64,000 nt of DNA from Betaproteobacteria bacterium (GCA_016716535.1 JADJWD010000002.1:930001-994000); one strand, 5' to 3'. Shown: positions 8,552 through 18,104, counted from the first letter of the stretch. Notes: generated from the letters alone by a model not told the origin. Translations and numbers: made by a program.

Positions 8552-8950
8552 ATGAGCACCTCCACGGATCTCCGCTTCCTCATCGTCGACGACTTCTCGA
8601 CCATGCGCCGCATCGTGCGCGGGCTGCTCAAGGAGATGGGCTGCCACAACGCCGACGAGGCCGAGGACGGCGTCGTGGCGCTGAACATGATGAAGAACAC
8701 GAAGTACGACTTCGTCATCTCCGACATCAACATGCCGAACTTGAACGGCTTCGAGCTGCTGAAGGCGATCAAGGCCGACGAGGCGCTGAAGCCGGTGCCG
8801 GTGCTGATGGTCACCGCCGAGGCGCGCAAGGAAGACATCGTGATGGCCGCGCAAAGCGGCGCCGCCGGCTACATCGTCAAGCCGTTCACGAAGGCCACGC
8901 TCGAGGAGAAGGTGCACAAGATCGTGCAGAAGCTGGCCACGCCCGCCTGA
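8552..8950 (+). CDS. cheY: chemotaxis response regulator CheY
   Basis: Single receiver-domain protein that, when phosphorylated by CheA, binds the flagellar switch. The 132 residues carry the acidic pocket (VDD near residue 12), the phospho-acceptor Asp in VISDINMPNLNG near residue 57, the conserved Thr in VTAEA near residue 88 and Lys in VKPF near residue 110. It is followed by cheZ. No cheA or cheW is present in the window, so the sensory genes must lie elsewhere. Confidence 0.96.
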   Translation: MSTSTDLRFLIVDDFSTMRRIVRGLLKEMGCHNADEAEDGVVALNMMKNTKYDFVISDINMPNLNGFELLKAIKADEALKPVPVLMVTAEARKEDIVMAAQSGAAGYIVKPFTKATLEEKVHKIVQKLATPA

Positions 8951-9025
8951 GCCCAGTCGTCGCCAGCTGGCCGCGCTTCCCACCCCATCCGTGCAGACGC
9001 CGAGCGGCGCAGGAAGAACAACACA

Positions 9026-9673
9026 ATGAAAATGGACAACGCCAGCGACCTGGCGCCGGCCGGCAGTCAACCTGTCGCACCTGGCGCCGTGTCGCCCGAG
9101 GTCTTCCAGCAACTCGGCAACCTGACGCGCCTCTTGCACGACACGCTCGAGCAGCTCGGCGTGATGCCCAAGCTCCAGATCGCCACCGAGGGCCTGCCCG
9201 ACGCGCGCAGCCGCCTGTCGTACATCGCCGGCAAGACGGCCGACGCGGCGAACAAGGTGCTGAACTCGGTCGACCAGGCCAAGGCCGACCACGCGCGCAT
9301 CTCGGCGGCGACGCGCGAGATCGCCCAGCGCATCGTCGCCGACCCGGTGAAGGCCGTGGCCTCGGGCGCGGTGATGAACTTCGTCGAGGACGTCGAGCGC
9401 AGCACCGGCTCGATCGACAGCCACCTCACCGACATCATGCTGGCGCAGGACTTCCACGACCTCACCGGCCAGGTCGTGACGAAGGTGATCGGCCTCGCCA
9501 CCGAGCTGGAAGACAGCCTCGTCAAGCTGCTCGTCTCGGTGGTGCCGCCCGACCAGCGCGAGCGCGTCGCGCCCGAACTGCTGAGCGGCCCGGTCGTCGA
9601 CCCCAAGGGCCGCACCGACGTCGTCAGCAGCCAGGGCGAGGTCGACGACTTGCTGGCCAGCCTCGGGTTCTGA
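9026..9673 (+). CDS. cheZ: protein phosphatase CheZ
   Basis: Dephosphorylates CheY-P. The 215-residue, largely helical protein has the active-site segment QDFHDLTGQVVTKVIGLA near residues 147-165, whose Gln inserts into the CheY site, and a C-terminal CheY-binding tail (VDDLLASLGF). It is translated from the ATG at 9026; a second in-frame ATG two codons later is an alternative. A hairpin terminator begins 25 bases after the stop. Confidence 0.95.
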   Translation: MKMDNASDLAPAGSQPVAPGAVSPEVFQQLGNLTRLLHDTLEQLGVMPKLQIATEGLPDARSRLSYIAGKTADAANKVLNSVDQAKADHARISAATREIAQRIVADPVKAVASGAVMNFVEDVERSTGSIDSHLTDIMLAQDFHDLTGQVVTKVIGLATELEDSLVKLLVSVVPPDQRERVAPELLSGPVVDPKGRTDVVSSQGEVDDLLASLGF

Positions 9674-9697
9674 GCGAACCCGTTCGGACTCTCACCC

Positions 9698-9724
9698 ACG
9701 CCGCGCAATGACGCGGCGTTTTGT
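9698..9724 (+). terminator. rho-independent terminator after cheZ
   Basis: Perfect 8-bp stem (ACGCCGCG and CGCGGCGT) with a six-base loop, followed by a short T-rich run. It separates motAB-cheYZ from the flhB operon. Confidence 0.75.
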
Positions 9725-9810
9725 CCTTCTTATCGGCCTCAAGCGGCGGCGCCCGGCCGGCACCATGGCAAGGCTCGCGGGACCCTGTATGACCCGCGCG
9801 CGCTTGACCG

Positions 9811-10998
9811 ATGGCCGCCGATTCCCAGAGTTCCAACCGCACGCTTCCCGCCACGCCGCGCAAGATCGAGCGGGCGCGCACCGAAGGCCAGGTCGCCCGT
9901 TCGCGTGATCTCGGTCACTTCCTGGCGCTGGGCGTCGGCATAGCGCTCCTGGGCGCCTTCGCGCCACAGCTGACGCGCTGGCTCGCGCAGGGCATGGCCG
10001 AGGCGCTGCGCTTCGACTGGCACGCCGTGGCGAGCCCCCAGTCGATGCCCGAGCGGCTGGTGGCGCTGTCGACGACGCTGCTGTGGGTGCTGCTGCCGGT
10101 GGGCGCGATCACGGTCGTGCTGGCGCTGGCCGCCGGCCTCGTCAGCGGCGGCTGGAACTTCACGCTCAAGCCGCTGGCGCCCAAGTTCGAGAAGCTCAAC
10201 CCGCTGGCCGGCATCGCCCGGCTCGTCTCCGGCGCCCACCTGGCCGAGGCCGCGAAGGCCTGCCTGCTGGCGCTGCTGCTCGTGCTCGTCGGCGCCTGGA
10301 TGCTCAGCTCGCTGGCGCCGCAGGCCGCGGCGATGCTGGCGCTGCCGCTGCCGCGGGCGCTGGTCGCCGCGGGCAGCCTGCTGCAAGGCGGCCTCGTCGC
10401 CATCGGCCTCGTGTTGGCGGTCTTTGCCGTCGTCGACGTGCCGCTGCAGCGCCAGATGCTCGCGCGGCGGCTGCGCATGAGCTTCGAGGAAGTGAAGCGC
10501 GAGATGCGCGAGTCCGAGGGCAACACCGAGGTCAAGGGCAAGATGCGCGTGCGCATGCGCGAGATGGTCAACCGCCGCATGCTGGCCGCCGTGCCGCGCG
10601 CCGACCTCGTGGTGATGAACCCGACGCACTACGCGGTGGCGCTGAAGTACGACGAGGCGAAGATGGCCGCGCCGAAGGTCGTCGCCAAGGGCGCCGACCT
10701 GCTGGCGCTGCGCATCCGCGACATCGCGCGCGACGCCAAGGTGCCGGTGCTGCAGGCGCCGCCGCTGGCGCGTGCGCTCTACGCCCACACCGACGTCGAC
10801 CACGAAGTGCCGGCGCGCCTCTTCGCCGCCGTCGCACAGGTGCTGGCGTGGGTCTACCAGTTGCGCGACGCGCTCGCCGCCGGCCGGCCGTTCGCCGCGC
10901 CGGCGCCGGTGCCGGCGGTGCCCGACGACATGGACCCGCTGGCCGAATCCAGGCCAGACGTCGATGCGGCTGCCGCTGACGGGGAGGGCGGCGCATGA
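9811..10998 (+). CDS. flhB: flagellar type III export protein FlhB
   Basis: Membrane component of the flagellar export gate that switches substrate specificity from rod/hook to filament. The 395-residue protein has a charged N-terminus (TPRKIERARTEGQVARSRDL), four membrane segments, and a cytoplasmic C-terminal domain with the autocleavage motif NPTH near residues 270-273 (VVMNPTHYAVALKY). The tail beyond residue 360 is Pro/Ala-rich. It starts the flhB-flhA-flhF run; its stop overlaps the flhA start (ATGA). Confidence 0.97.
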   Translation: MAADSQSSNRTLPATPRKIERARTEGQVARSRDLGHFLALGVGIALLGAFAPQLTRWLAQGMAEALRFDWHAVASPQSMPERLVALSTTLLWVLLPVGAITVVLALAAGLVSGGWNFTLKPLAPKFEKLNPLAGIARLVSGAHLAEAAKACLLALLLVLVGAWMLSSLAPQAAAMLALPLPRALVAAGSLLQGGLVAIGLVLAVFAVVDVPLQRQMLARRLRMSFEEVKREMRESEGNTEVKGKMRVRMREMVNRRMLAAVPRADLVVMNPTHYAVALKYDEAKMAAPKVVAKGADLLALRIRDIARDAKVPVLQAPPLARALYAHTDVDHEVPARLFAAVAQVLAWVYQLRDALAAGRPFAAPAPVPAVPDDMDPLAESRPDVDAAAADGEGGA

Positions 10999-13139
10999 AC
11001 GACTTCCTCGCCTCGCTGCGCGCCGCGCTCGATCCGCGGCAGAGCAAGAGCGCCAAGGCCGCCGCGCTGAAGGCGCTGGTGCTGCCCATCTTCGTCGTGC
11101 TGATGCTGGCGATGATGGTGCTGCCGCTGCCGCCCTTCGCGCTGGACCTGCTGTTCACCTTCAACATCGCGCTGGCGCTGATGGTGGTGATGGTCTCGGC
11201 GCAGATGGTGCGCCCGCTCGATTTCGCGGCGCTGCCCACCGTGCTGCTGGTGACGACGCTGCTGCGCCTGTCGCTGAATGTCGCCTCGACGCGCGTCGTG
11301 CTCACCGAGGGCCACACCGGCCCGGCGGCGGCCGGCAAGGTGATCGAGGCCTTCGGCCACTTCCTGATCGGCGGCAACTTCGCCGTCGGCCTGATCGTCT
11401 TCGCGATCCTCGTCGTCATCAACTTCGTCGTCGTCACGAAGGGCGCCGAGCGCATCGCCGAGGTCGGCGCGCGCTTCGCGCTCGATGCGATGCCCGGCAA
11501 GCAGATGGCAATCGACGCCGACCTGAACGCCGGCCTGATCGACGAGAAGGAGGCCAAGCGCCGCCGCGCCGAGGTCGGCGAGGAAGCGGACTTCTTCGGC
11601 TCGATGGATGGTGCGAGCAAGTTCGTGCGTGGCGACGCGATGGCCGGCATCCTGATTCTCGTCATCAACGTCATCGGCGGCCTCGTCATCGGCATCGCGA
11701 TGCACAGCCTGTCGGCCGGCGAGGCGGCGCGCAGCTACGTCACGCTGGCCGTCGGCGACGCACTGGTGGCGCAGATCCCGGGCCTGCTGATCTCGGTGGC
11801 CGCGGCGATGGTCGTCTCGCGCGTCGGCAAGGAAGAGGACATCGGCACGCAGATCCGCGGCCAGGTGTTCGACTCGCCGCGCTCGCTGGCACTGACGGCA
11901 GCCATCATCGGCGGCCTCGGCCTCGTGCCGGGCATGCCGCACCTCGTCTTCGTGCTGATCGCCGCCGGGCTCGCGGCGCTCGCCTGGCAGATGCACCAGG
12001 CGAAGAAGCGCGCCGCCGCGGCGCCGGAACGCGCCGAGGTCGTGGCCGCGCGCGAGGCCAACCCCGAGGCGACCTGGGACGACCTGACGCCGGTGGACAC
12101 GCTCGGCCTCGAGGTCGGCTACCGGCTGATCGCGCTGGTCGACAAGTCGCGCGGCCCGGGCGGCGTCGGCGACCTGCTGGCGCGCATCAAGGGCGTGCGC
12201 AAGAAGTTCGCGCAGGACGTGGGCTTCCTGCCGCCGCCGGTGCACATCCGCGACAACCTCGTCGAGCTCAAGCCGAGCATGTACCGCGTCACGCTGCGCG
12301 GCGCCGTGGCCGGCGAGGGCGAGGCGATGCCCGGCATGTGGCTCGCGATCAACCCCGGCGGCCCGGGCGGCAACGGCGGCGCGGTGATGGCGCAACTGCC
12401 CGGCACGCGCACGCAGGACCCGGCGTTCGGGCTGCCCGCGGTGTGGATCGAGGAGCGCCACAAGGAGATGGCGCAGATGGCCGGCTTTACGGTTGTTGAT
12501 TGCCCGACCGTCGTCGCCACCCACCTCTCACACTTGATGCAGGTGAATGCGGCCCGTTTGCTGGGCCGCGTCGAGACCCAGCAGCTCGTCGAACACGTCA
12601 CCCGGCTCGCCCCCAAGCTGATCGAAGACGTCGTGCCCAAGATGGTCGCCATTCCCACCCTCCAGCGCGTGCTGCAACTGCTGCTGGAAGAGGGCGTGCA
12701 CATCCGCGACATGCGCTCGATCATCGAGTGCCTGGCCGAGAACGCCAGCACCGTAAGCGACCCGCACGAGCTGGCGCGGCGCATCCGCACGCATCTCGCG
12801 CCGGCCATCGTGCAGCAGATCTACGGCCCGGTGCGCGAGCTGGACGTGATCGCGCTGGACCCCGAACTCGAGCGCCTGGTCACCCAGGCGCTGAACTCGC
12901 CGCACGGCGCGGCGCTGGACCCGGGCATCGCCGACACGCTGGCCAAGAGCGCCGCCGACAACGCGCGCTCGCAAGAGGACCGCGGCCACCCCGCGTGCCT
13001 GCTGGTGCCCGACCCCATCCGCGCGCCGCTGGCCCGCCTGCTCAAGCGCGCTGCGCCGCGCCTGAAGGTGCTGGCGCACAGCGAGATTCCTGAGACCCAC
13101 ACCATTCGCATCGGCTCGATCATCGGAGCGGCAGCATGA
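10995..13139 (+). CDS. flhA: flagellar biosynthesis protein FlhA
   Basis: Largest export-gate subunit; it forms the ring that receives chaperone-substrate complexes. The 714-residue protein has about eight membrane segments in the first 330 residues, the conserved FHIPEP-family loop containing EKEAKRRRAEVGEEADFFGSMDGASKFVRGDA, then a cytoplasmic domain to the C-terminus. Length is typical. It overlaps flhB upstream and flhF downstream by four bases (ATGA at both ends), indicating coupled translation. Confidence 0.97.
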   Translation: MNDFLASLRAALDPRQSKSAKAAALKALVLPIFVVLMLAMMVLPLPPFALDLLFTFNIALALMVVMVSAQMVRPLDFAALPTVLLVTTLLRLSLNVASTRVVLTEGHTGPAAAGKVIEAFGHFLIGGNFAVGLIVFAILVVINFVVVTKGAERIAEVGARFALDAMPGKQMAIDADLNAGLIDEKEAKRRRAEVGEEADFFGSMDGASKFVRGDAMAGILILVINVIGGLVIGIAMHSLSAGEAARSYVTLAVGDALVAQIPGLLISVAAAMVVSRVGKEEDIGTQIRGQVFDSPRSLALTAAIIGGLGLVPGMPHLVFVLIAAGLAALAWQMHQAKKRAAAAPERAEVVAAREANPEATWDDLTPVDTLGLEVGYRLIALVDKSRGPGGVGDLLARIKGVRKKFAQDVGFLPPPVHIRDNLVELKPSMYRVTLRGAVAGEGEAMPGMWLAINPGGPGGNGGAVMAQLPGTRTQDPAFGLPAVWIEERHKEMAQMAGFTVVDCPTVVATHLSHLMQVNAARLLGRVETQQLVEHVTRLAPKLIEDVVPKMVAIPTLQRVLQLLLEEGVHIRDMRSIIECLAENASTVSDPHELARRIRTHLAPAIVQQIYGPVRELDVIALDPELERLVTQALNSPHGAALDPGIADTLAKSAADNARSQEDRGHPACLLVPDPIRAPLARLLKRAAPRLKVLAHSEIPETHTIRIGSIIGAAA

Positions 13140-15007
13140 ACTTGAAGCGATTCACCGGCCGCACATCGCGCGATGCGCTGGCTCTCGTGCGCCAGGCCTT
13201 CGGCGACGACGCCATCGTCATGAGCACCAAGCCCTGCGCCGAAGGCGTGGAGGTGCTGGCGATGGCGCCCGAAAGCGTCGAGCACCTCGAGCGGGTCGGC
13301 GCAGCGCTGCCGGCGGCGCGCAGCGAGGCGCGTCATTCAACGTTCGGCGGACTGGGCCACGATGCGCCTGCCGCGCCGCACGCATCGCGTCAAGGCCAAC
13401 GCCAGCCGGCCGCGCAGGCCATGCGCGTCGAACCCACCTTCGACGGCCGTGCCGGCGATGCCGAGGTCGGCGAAGACGTGCGCCAGCTGCAGATGAGCAC
13501 GCTGTCGTTCCAGGACTACGTGCGCGAACGCATGCTCAAGCGCCGCCACGCCGAACTGCACGCGGCGGCCGACCCCGAGCCGGTGGCACCGCCGGCCGTC
13601 TCGCCGATCGCGCAGGCGCGTGCGCGCCTCGCGGCGCAGCAGGCCGAGCGCGCTGAGCGCGCCGACGTGCGGCGTGCGGGCGCCGATTTCGCCGAGTCCG
13701 CCTTCGGCGCCGTGCCCGGTGTCGCGCGCGCCGCGGCGATCGCCGAAGCGATGGCCGCCCCGGCGCCGCGGGCCGCCGCGCCGCGTGCGCCGATGGCCCA
13801 ACCCTCGACCCCCACGCCGGCGCGGCCGAAGGCTGCTGCCACGGCGACCACTGCCGCACCCGCCCGCCCCACGTTCCCGGCCGCCGGTGAACCGGTGCCC
13901 GAACTGCACAAGGTCGCGCCGGTCGCGCGCCCGCAGCCGCCGGTGCAACTGCCGGCGTCGGCCGCAACGGCCCATGCGACGGCCTCTGCAGCGCGCACCG
14001 CGGTCCCCGCCGCGCCCGCCGAGCCGCGCGTCGACCAGACCGCGATGCTCAGCGAGCTGCGCTCGATGCGCGGCCTGATCGAGCAGCGCTTCGGCGCGCT
14101 CGCGTTCATGGAAAAACTGCAGCGCCAGCCGCGCCAGGCGCAGCTGACGCAGCGGCTGCTCGAAGCCGGCTTCTCGCCGGCGCTGACGCGGCGCCTGGCC
14201 GAATGCCTGCCGGCCGAAGTCGACGAAGCCGCCTGGGCATCCGGCGTGCTCGAACGCAACCTCGCCACCGGCGAGCGCGAAGCCGCGCTCGAAGACGCCG
14301 GCGGCGTCTACGCGCTGATCGGCGCCACCGGCGTCGGCAAGACGACGAGCACGGCCAAGCTCGCCGCCGCCTTCGCGACGAAGCATGGCGCGTCGAACCT
14401 CGGCCTCGTCACGCTGGACGCCTACCGTGTCGCCGCGCACGAGCAGCTGCGCACCTACGGCCGCATCCTCGGCGTGCCGGTGCACACCGCGCACGACCGC
14501 GCGTCGCTCGAAGACCTGCTCGAGCTGCTCGCCGGCAAGCGCATGGTGCTGATCGACACCGCCGGCATGGCGCAGCGCGACACGCGCACGCGTGAGCTGC
14601 TCGAGATGCTGCAGCGCCCGCAGATCAACCGCCTCGTCGTCATCAGCGCCGCCGCGCAGGGCGAGACGATCGAAGACCAGCTCTCGGCCTATGCCGCGCC
14701 CGGCTGCCGCGGCGTCGTGCTGTCGAAGGTCGACGAGGCCGTCAAGCTCGCACCGGCGCTGGACGCAATGATCCGCGCCCGCCTGAAGGTGCTGGCGGTC
14801 GCCAACGGCCAGCGCGTGCCCGAGGACTGGCACCGCCTGTCGGCGCATGCGCTCGTGCAGCGTGCGCTGCGTTCACAAGGCGCGCCGGCCTGGCGCATGG
14901 AGCCGGCCGAGGTGAACCTCGTCTTCGCCGGCCAGCCGTTCGGCGGCACGCAGCCCGCTGCGGCGGCTGCCAGCGCCGCCACCGCCACCGCCGGCGGCAT
15001 CGCCTGA
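13136..15007 (+). CDS. flhF: flagellar SRP-type GTPase FlhF
   Basis: SRP-family GTPase that determines the pole and start of flagellar assembly. The 623-residue protein has an N-terminal domain (MNLKRFTGRTSRDALALVRQ), then a long Ala/Pro-rich low-complexity region from about residue 75 to 300. The NG domain follows, with P-loop GATGVGKTTSTAKLAA near residue 396, DAYRVAAHEQL, DTAGMAQRD and a TKVDE-like SKVDEA. The low-complexity linker makes it longer than most FlhF proteins. The FlhG-like gene follows after 41 bases. Confidence 0.95.
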   Translation: MNLKRFTGRTSRDALALVRQAFGDDAIVMSTKPCAEGVEVLAMAPESVEHLERVGAALPAARSEARHSTFGGLGHDAPAAPHASRQGQRQPAAQAMRVEPTFDGRAGDAEVGEDVRQLQMSTLSFQDYVRERMLKRRHAELHAAADPEPVAPPAVSPIAQARARLAAQQAERAERADVRRAGADFAESAFGAVPGVARAAAIAEAMAAPAPRAAAPRAPMAQPSTPTPARPKAAATATTAAPARPTFPAAGEPVPELHKVAPVARPQPPVQLPASAATAHATASAARTAVPAAPAEPRVDQTAMLSELRSMRGLIEQRFGALAFMEKLQRQPRQAQLTQRLLEAGFSPALTRRLAECLPAEVDEAAWASGVLERNLATGEREAALEDAGGVYALIGATGVGKTTSTAKLAAAFATKHGASNLGLVTLDAYRVAAHEQLRTYGRILGVPVHTAHDRASLEDLLELLAGKRMVLIDTAGMAQRDTRTRELLEMLQRPQINRLVVISAAAQGETIEDQLSAYAAPGCRGVVLSKVDEAVKLAPALDAMIRARLKVLAVANGQRVPEDWHRLSAHALVQRALRSQGAPAWRMEPAEVNLVFAGQPFGGTQPAAAAASAATATAGGIA

Positions 15008-15048
15008 CACCGCACGCCGCGAACCCACCCCCGAGCCGCACACCGCTC

Positions 15049-15912
15049 ATGCGCGACTTCTACGCCACCTCCGCATCGGTGCCGCTGGACCAGGCCGAGG
15101 GCCTGCGGCAGCTGTTCTCGCGCCGCGGCCGCGGCGGCCGCCGCGTCATCGCGCTGGCCGCCAACGCGCACGTCGCGCACAACGCCGTCGTGCTCGACCG
15201 CGTCGCCTCGACGCTGTCGGTGCTCGGCCGGCAGGTGCTCGTAGTCGATGCGGCGCTGTCGGCGCCGGCGCCGCACGAGCTGGCACGCATCGAGCTGGCC
15301 GCGGGCCTAGAGCCGATGATGCCCGGCGTCGCCTACCTGCCGGCGCGCGGCCTGCCGCTGCAATACGTGGACACGCGCGGCTCGGCGGCCCGCTTCATCG
15401 AGGCGCTGTTCGACGCCGTGCCGAGCGCCGACGTGGTGCTGCTGCACGCCGAGGCGGCCGACCTCGCGCGCCTGCTCGTGCGCACCGAGGCGCGGCCGCT
15501 GTTGATGGCGGCCGACCACCCGGAAAGCCTGAAACACGCCTACGCGAGCTGCAAGCTGCTGACGCAGCGCACGCGGCTGGCGACCTACGATTTGCTGCTC
15601 GCCGCCTCGGCGCGCTCGCCGCGCATCTCGAGCATCGTCGCGAGCCTGCGCGGCTGCGCCGACAGCTTTCTCGGCGCGCTGGTGCACGACTGGGCGCTCG
15701 TCGACCCGGCGCTGCCGGCGCCGCTGGCTGCGCACCCCGCGCTGGCCGCCGACGCCGGCGAGAGCGCCGATGACATCGCACCCGACGAGGGCCTGGCCGC
15801 GCTGCTGGCCGCCCAGCTCGCACTCGACGACGAACCCGGCGCTGCGGCGCCGGCCGCGACCGCTTACACCCCGAACCCGCTGCCTGGGCGCTTTGCGCCC
15901 ATCGATCGATAG
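15049..15912 (+). CDS. FlhG/FleN-like flagellar number regulator lacking a P-loop
   Basis: Occupies the flhG position between flhF and fliA and has the FlhG N-terminal activation helix (LDQAEGLRQLF, about residues 12-22), which in FlhG stimulates the FlhF GTPase. The MinD-type deviant Walker A expected next (GKGGVGKS class) is absent; the equivalent stretch reads ALAANAHVAHN. The 287-residue protein keeps a MinD-like beta-strand pattern (RQVLVVDAALSAP, ADVVLLHAE). It probably cannot bind ATP in the usual way but might still act on FlhF. The C-terminus is Ala/Pro-rich. Family assignment rests on position, helix and length. Confidence 0.72.
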   Translation: MRDFYATSASVPLDQAEGLRQLFSRRGRGGRRVIALAANAHVAHNAVVLDRVASTLSVLGRQVLVVDAALSAPAPHELARIELAAGLEPMMPGVAYLPARGLPLQYVDTRGSAARFIEALFDAVPSADVVLLHAEAADLARLLVRTEARPLLMAADHPESLKHAYASCKLLTQRTRLATYDLLLAASARSPRISSIVASLRGCADSFLGALVHDWALVDPALPAPLAAHPALAADAGESADDIAPDEGLAALLAAQLALDDEPGAAAPAATAYTPNPLPGRFAPIDR

Positions 15913-15921
15913 AGGTTGACC

Positions 15922-16635
15922 ATGTACACCGCCAAGGGAACCCTGGACGCCGGCGCGCTGCTCAAGCAGTACCAGCCGCTGGTGCGCCGCCTCGCGCACC
16001 AGATGATCGCGAAGCTGCCGGCCAACGTCGAGCTGGACGACCTGATCCAGGTGGGCATGATCGGCTTGAGCGACGCGCTGTCGCGCTTCGACGCCAACCA
16101 GGGCGTGCAGTTCGAGACCTTCGCGACGCAGCGCATCCGCGGCGCGATGCTCGACGAGCTGCGCGGCAACGACTGGATGAGCCGCGGCGACCGCCGCCAC
16201 CAGCGCAGCATCGAGGCCGCCGTGCACAAGCTCGAGCAGCGCTTCGGCCGCGCGCCGAGCGAAGGCGAGATCGCGCGCGAGATGGGCCTGTCGCTCGAGG
16301 ACTACCAGTCGCTGCTGGGCAAGGTGCGCGGCACGCAGCTGATCTACCTCGAGGACATGAGCGGCGACGACGGCGACGAGGACTACCTCGACCGCCACGT
16401 CGCCGACGAGGAAGCCAACCCGATCGCGCGGCTGCAGGACCAGCGCATGCGCGAGGCGCTCGTCGAGGCGATCAAGCAGCTGCCCGAGCGCGAGCAGTAC
16501 GTGATGAGCATGTACTACGAGCAGGACATGAATCTGAAGGAAATCGCGGCCGTGCTCGGCGTGACCGAGAGCCGCGTGTGCCAGCTGCACAGCCAGTCGA
16601 TCGCACGGCTGCGCTCGCGGCTGCGCGAGTGGTAG
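15922..16635 (+). CDS. fliA: flagellar sigma factor FliA (sigma-28)
   Basis: RNA polymerase sigma factor for late flagellar and chemotaxis genes; held inactive by FlgM. The 237-residue protein shows region 2 (PANVELDDLIQVGMIGLSDALSRFD, then FETFATQRIRGAMLDELR), region 3 (LEQRFGRAPSEGEIAREMGLS) and a region 4 helix-turn-helix (LKEIAAVLGVTESRVCQLHSQSIARLR). I chose the ATG at 15922 because an AGAGG ribosome site lies six bases upstream; an in-frame TTG two codons earlier is less likely. Its targets in this window include the motA and cheY promoters. Confidence 0.97.
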   Translation: MYTAKGTLDAGALLKQYQPLVRRLAHQMIAKLPANVELDDLIQVGMIGLSDALSRFDANQGVQFETFATQRIRGAMLDELRGNDWMSRGDRRHQRSIEAAVHKLEQRFGRAPSEGEIAREMGLSLEDYQSLLGKVRGTQLIYLEDMSGDDGDEDYLDRHVADEEANPIARLQDQRMREALVEAIKQLPEREQYVMSMYYEQDMNLKEIAAVLGVTESRVCQLHSQSIARLRSRLREW

Positions 16636-16678
16636 AGCCGCAAGGCACAAGACACATCGAAAAGGGCGACAAACCGAC

Positions 16679-18031
16679 ATGCTGCTTGCCTTCAAGCGCC
16701 GCCTTGCTGCCGCGGCGCCCCCGGAGCCCGCCGCCGCCCATGGCGCCGACCTGACGCGTGTCGTCGAAGACCTCGCGCAGCAGGCCTCGGCGCTCGGCCT
16801 CGAGGCCGCCGAAGTGCGCGGCGCGATCGAAGACGCCAGCCAGGCGGCGCAAATGCAGGGCCAGGCCGTGCTGGCGTTGGCGCAGCAGCTGCAGCAGGTG
16901 GCACAGGCGCAAGGCGACATCGCCAACGAGACCGACGCGGCGCTGAAAGCCGTCACGCAGGTCGGCGACGCCGTGCACGGTGTCGGCCAGGAGGTCGGCA
17001 ACATCGTCACCACGCTGCGCGAGGTGTCGCAGGCGGCACGCGAGATCACGCAGATCGCGCTGCAGACGCGGCTCGTCGCGTTCAACGCCTCGGTCGAGGC
17101 CAAGCGCGCCGGCGAGGCCGGCCGCGGCTTCTCGGTCGTCGCCGATGCCGTCAAGGACCTCGCGGCGCGCGTCGAGACGTCGTCCAAGCAGATCATGGGC
17201 ACCGTCGGCCAGCTCGACACGCGTATCGGCGCGCTCGAGCGCGAGGTGCGCCGCGACGATGCCGCGCCGCTGGACAAGCAGGGCGCCGTGCACCGCGCGC
17301 TCGCGACCGTCGGCGACGGCGTGCACCGCATCCTGGAGGCCAGCGGCCGCAGCCGCGATGTCTGCCAGGGCCTCGAGGCGCAGGTCGGCAGCATCGAAGG
17401 CGACATCCGCGCCACCACTGGCCGGCTGGCCGCGACGCAGGAGCGCACCGAGAAGTTCCTGCGCATCTCCGAGCACCTGATCGAGGCCGTCGCCGAGTGC
17501 GGCGTGCGCACGCCCGACACGCCGTTCGTCGAGGCCGCGCAGCAGGCGGCCGCGCAGATCGCGCAGTTGCTCGAAGAGGCGCTGCGCGCCGGCGCCGTGA
17601 CGCCGGCCGAGCTGTTCGACGAGGACTACCGGCCGATCGAGGGCAGCGCGCCGCAGCAGCACATGACCCGCTTCGTCGCGCTGGCCGAGCGGCTGTTCCC
17701 GGCCGTGCAGGAGCGCATGCTCGGCGTGTCCGAGAAGATCGTGTTCTGCATCGCCGTCGACCGCAACGGCTACATCCCCTGCCACAACCAGAAGTACAAC
17801 CAGCCGCAGCGCGCCGGCGACATCGTCTGGAACACGGCCAACTGCCGCAACCGGCGCATCTTCAACGACCGCACCGGCCTCGCCTCGGCGCGCAACCAGC
17901 GGCCGTTCCTGCTGCAGACGTACCGCCGCGACATGGGAGGCGGCAAGTTCGTGATCCTCAAGGAAGCTGCCGCGCCGATCACTGTCGCCGGCCGGCACTG
18001 GGGCGGGCTGAGGCTGGCGTTCAAGTTCTGA
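16679..18031 (+). CDS. soluble methyl-accepting chemotaxis protein
   Basis: Cytoplasmic chemoreceptor of 450 residues with no membrane segment. The signalling domain is N-terminal to central: a predicted coiled coil, then the hairpin-tip region ALQTRLVAFNASVEAKRAGEAGRGFSVVADAVKDLA near residues 123-160, the MCP signature. A separate C-terminal sensor-like domain (about residues 330-450) contains NGYIPCHNQKYNQP and NTANCRNRRIFNDRTGL, a Cache/PAS-like pattern often seen at the end of soluble receptors. The reversed order (signalling first, sensor last) is notable. The ligand is unknown. A bidirectional terminator follows. Confidence 0.85.
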   Translation: MLLAFKRRLAAAAPPEPAAAHGADLTRVVEDLAQQASALGLEAAEVRGAIEDASQAAQMQGQAVLALAQQLQQVAQAQGDIANETDAALKAVTQVGDAVHGVGQEVGNIVTTLREVSQAAREITQIALQTRLVAFNASVEAKRAGEAGRGFSVVADAVKDLAARVETSSKQIMGTVGQLDTRIGALEREVRRDDAAPLDKQGAVHRALATVGDGVHRILEASGRSRDVCQGLEAQVGSIEGDIRATTGRLAATQERTEKFLRISEHLIEAVAECGVRTPDTPFVEAAQQAAAQIAQLLEEALRAGAVTPAELFDEDYRPIEGSAPQQHMTRFVALAERLFPAVQERMLGVSEKIVFCIAVDRNGYIPCHNQKYNQPQRAGDIVWNTANCRNRRIFNDRTGLASARNQRPFLLQTYRRDMGGGKFVILKEAAAPITVAGRHWGGLRLAFKF

Positions 18032-18068
18032 TCGCTGCCGCGGCGCGCGCCGCGGCTGGCACAAAGCA

Positions 18069-18104
18069 AGACGCCCGGGATCACCGGGCGTCTTTCGTTT
18101 TGTG
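18069..18104. terminator. strong hairpin terminator, probably bidirectional
   Basis: Perfect 10-bp stem with arms AGACGCCCGG and CCGGGCGTCT and a five-base loop, followed on the plus strand by TTCGTTTT. On the minus strand the flank reads TTGCTTTGT. It lies between the convergent chemoreceptor gene and flgN and can serve both. Confidence 0.88.
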
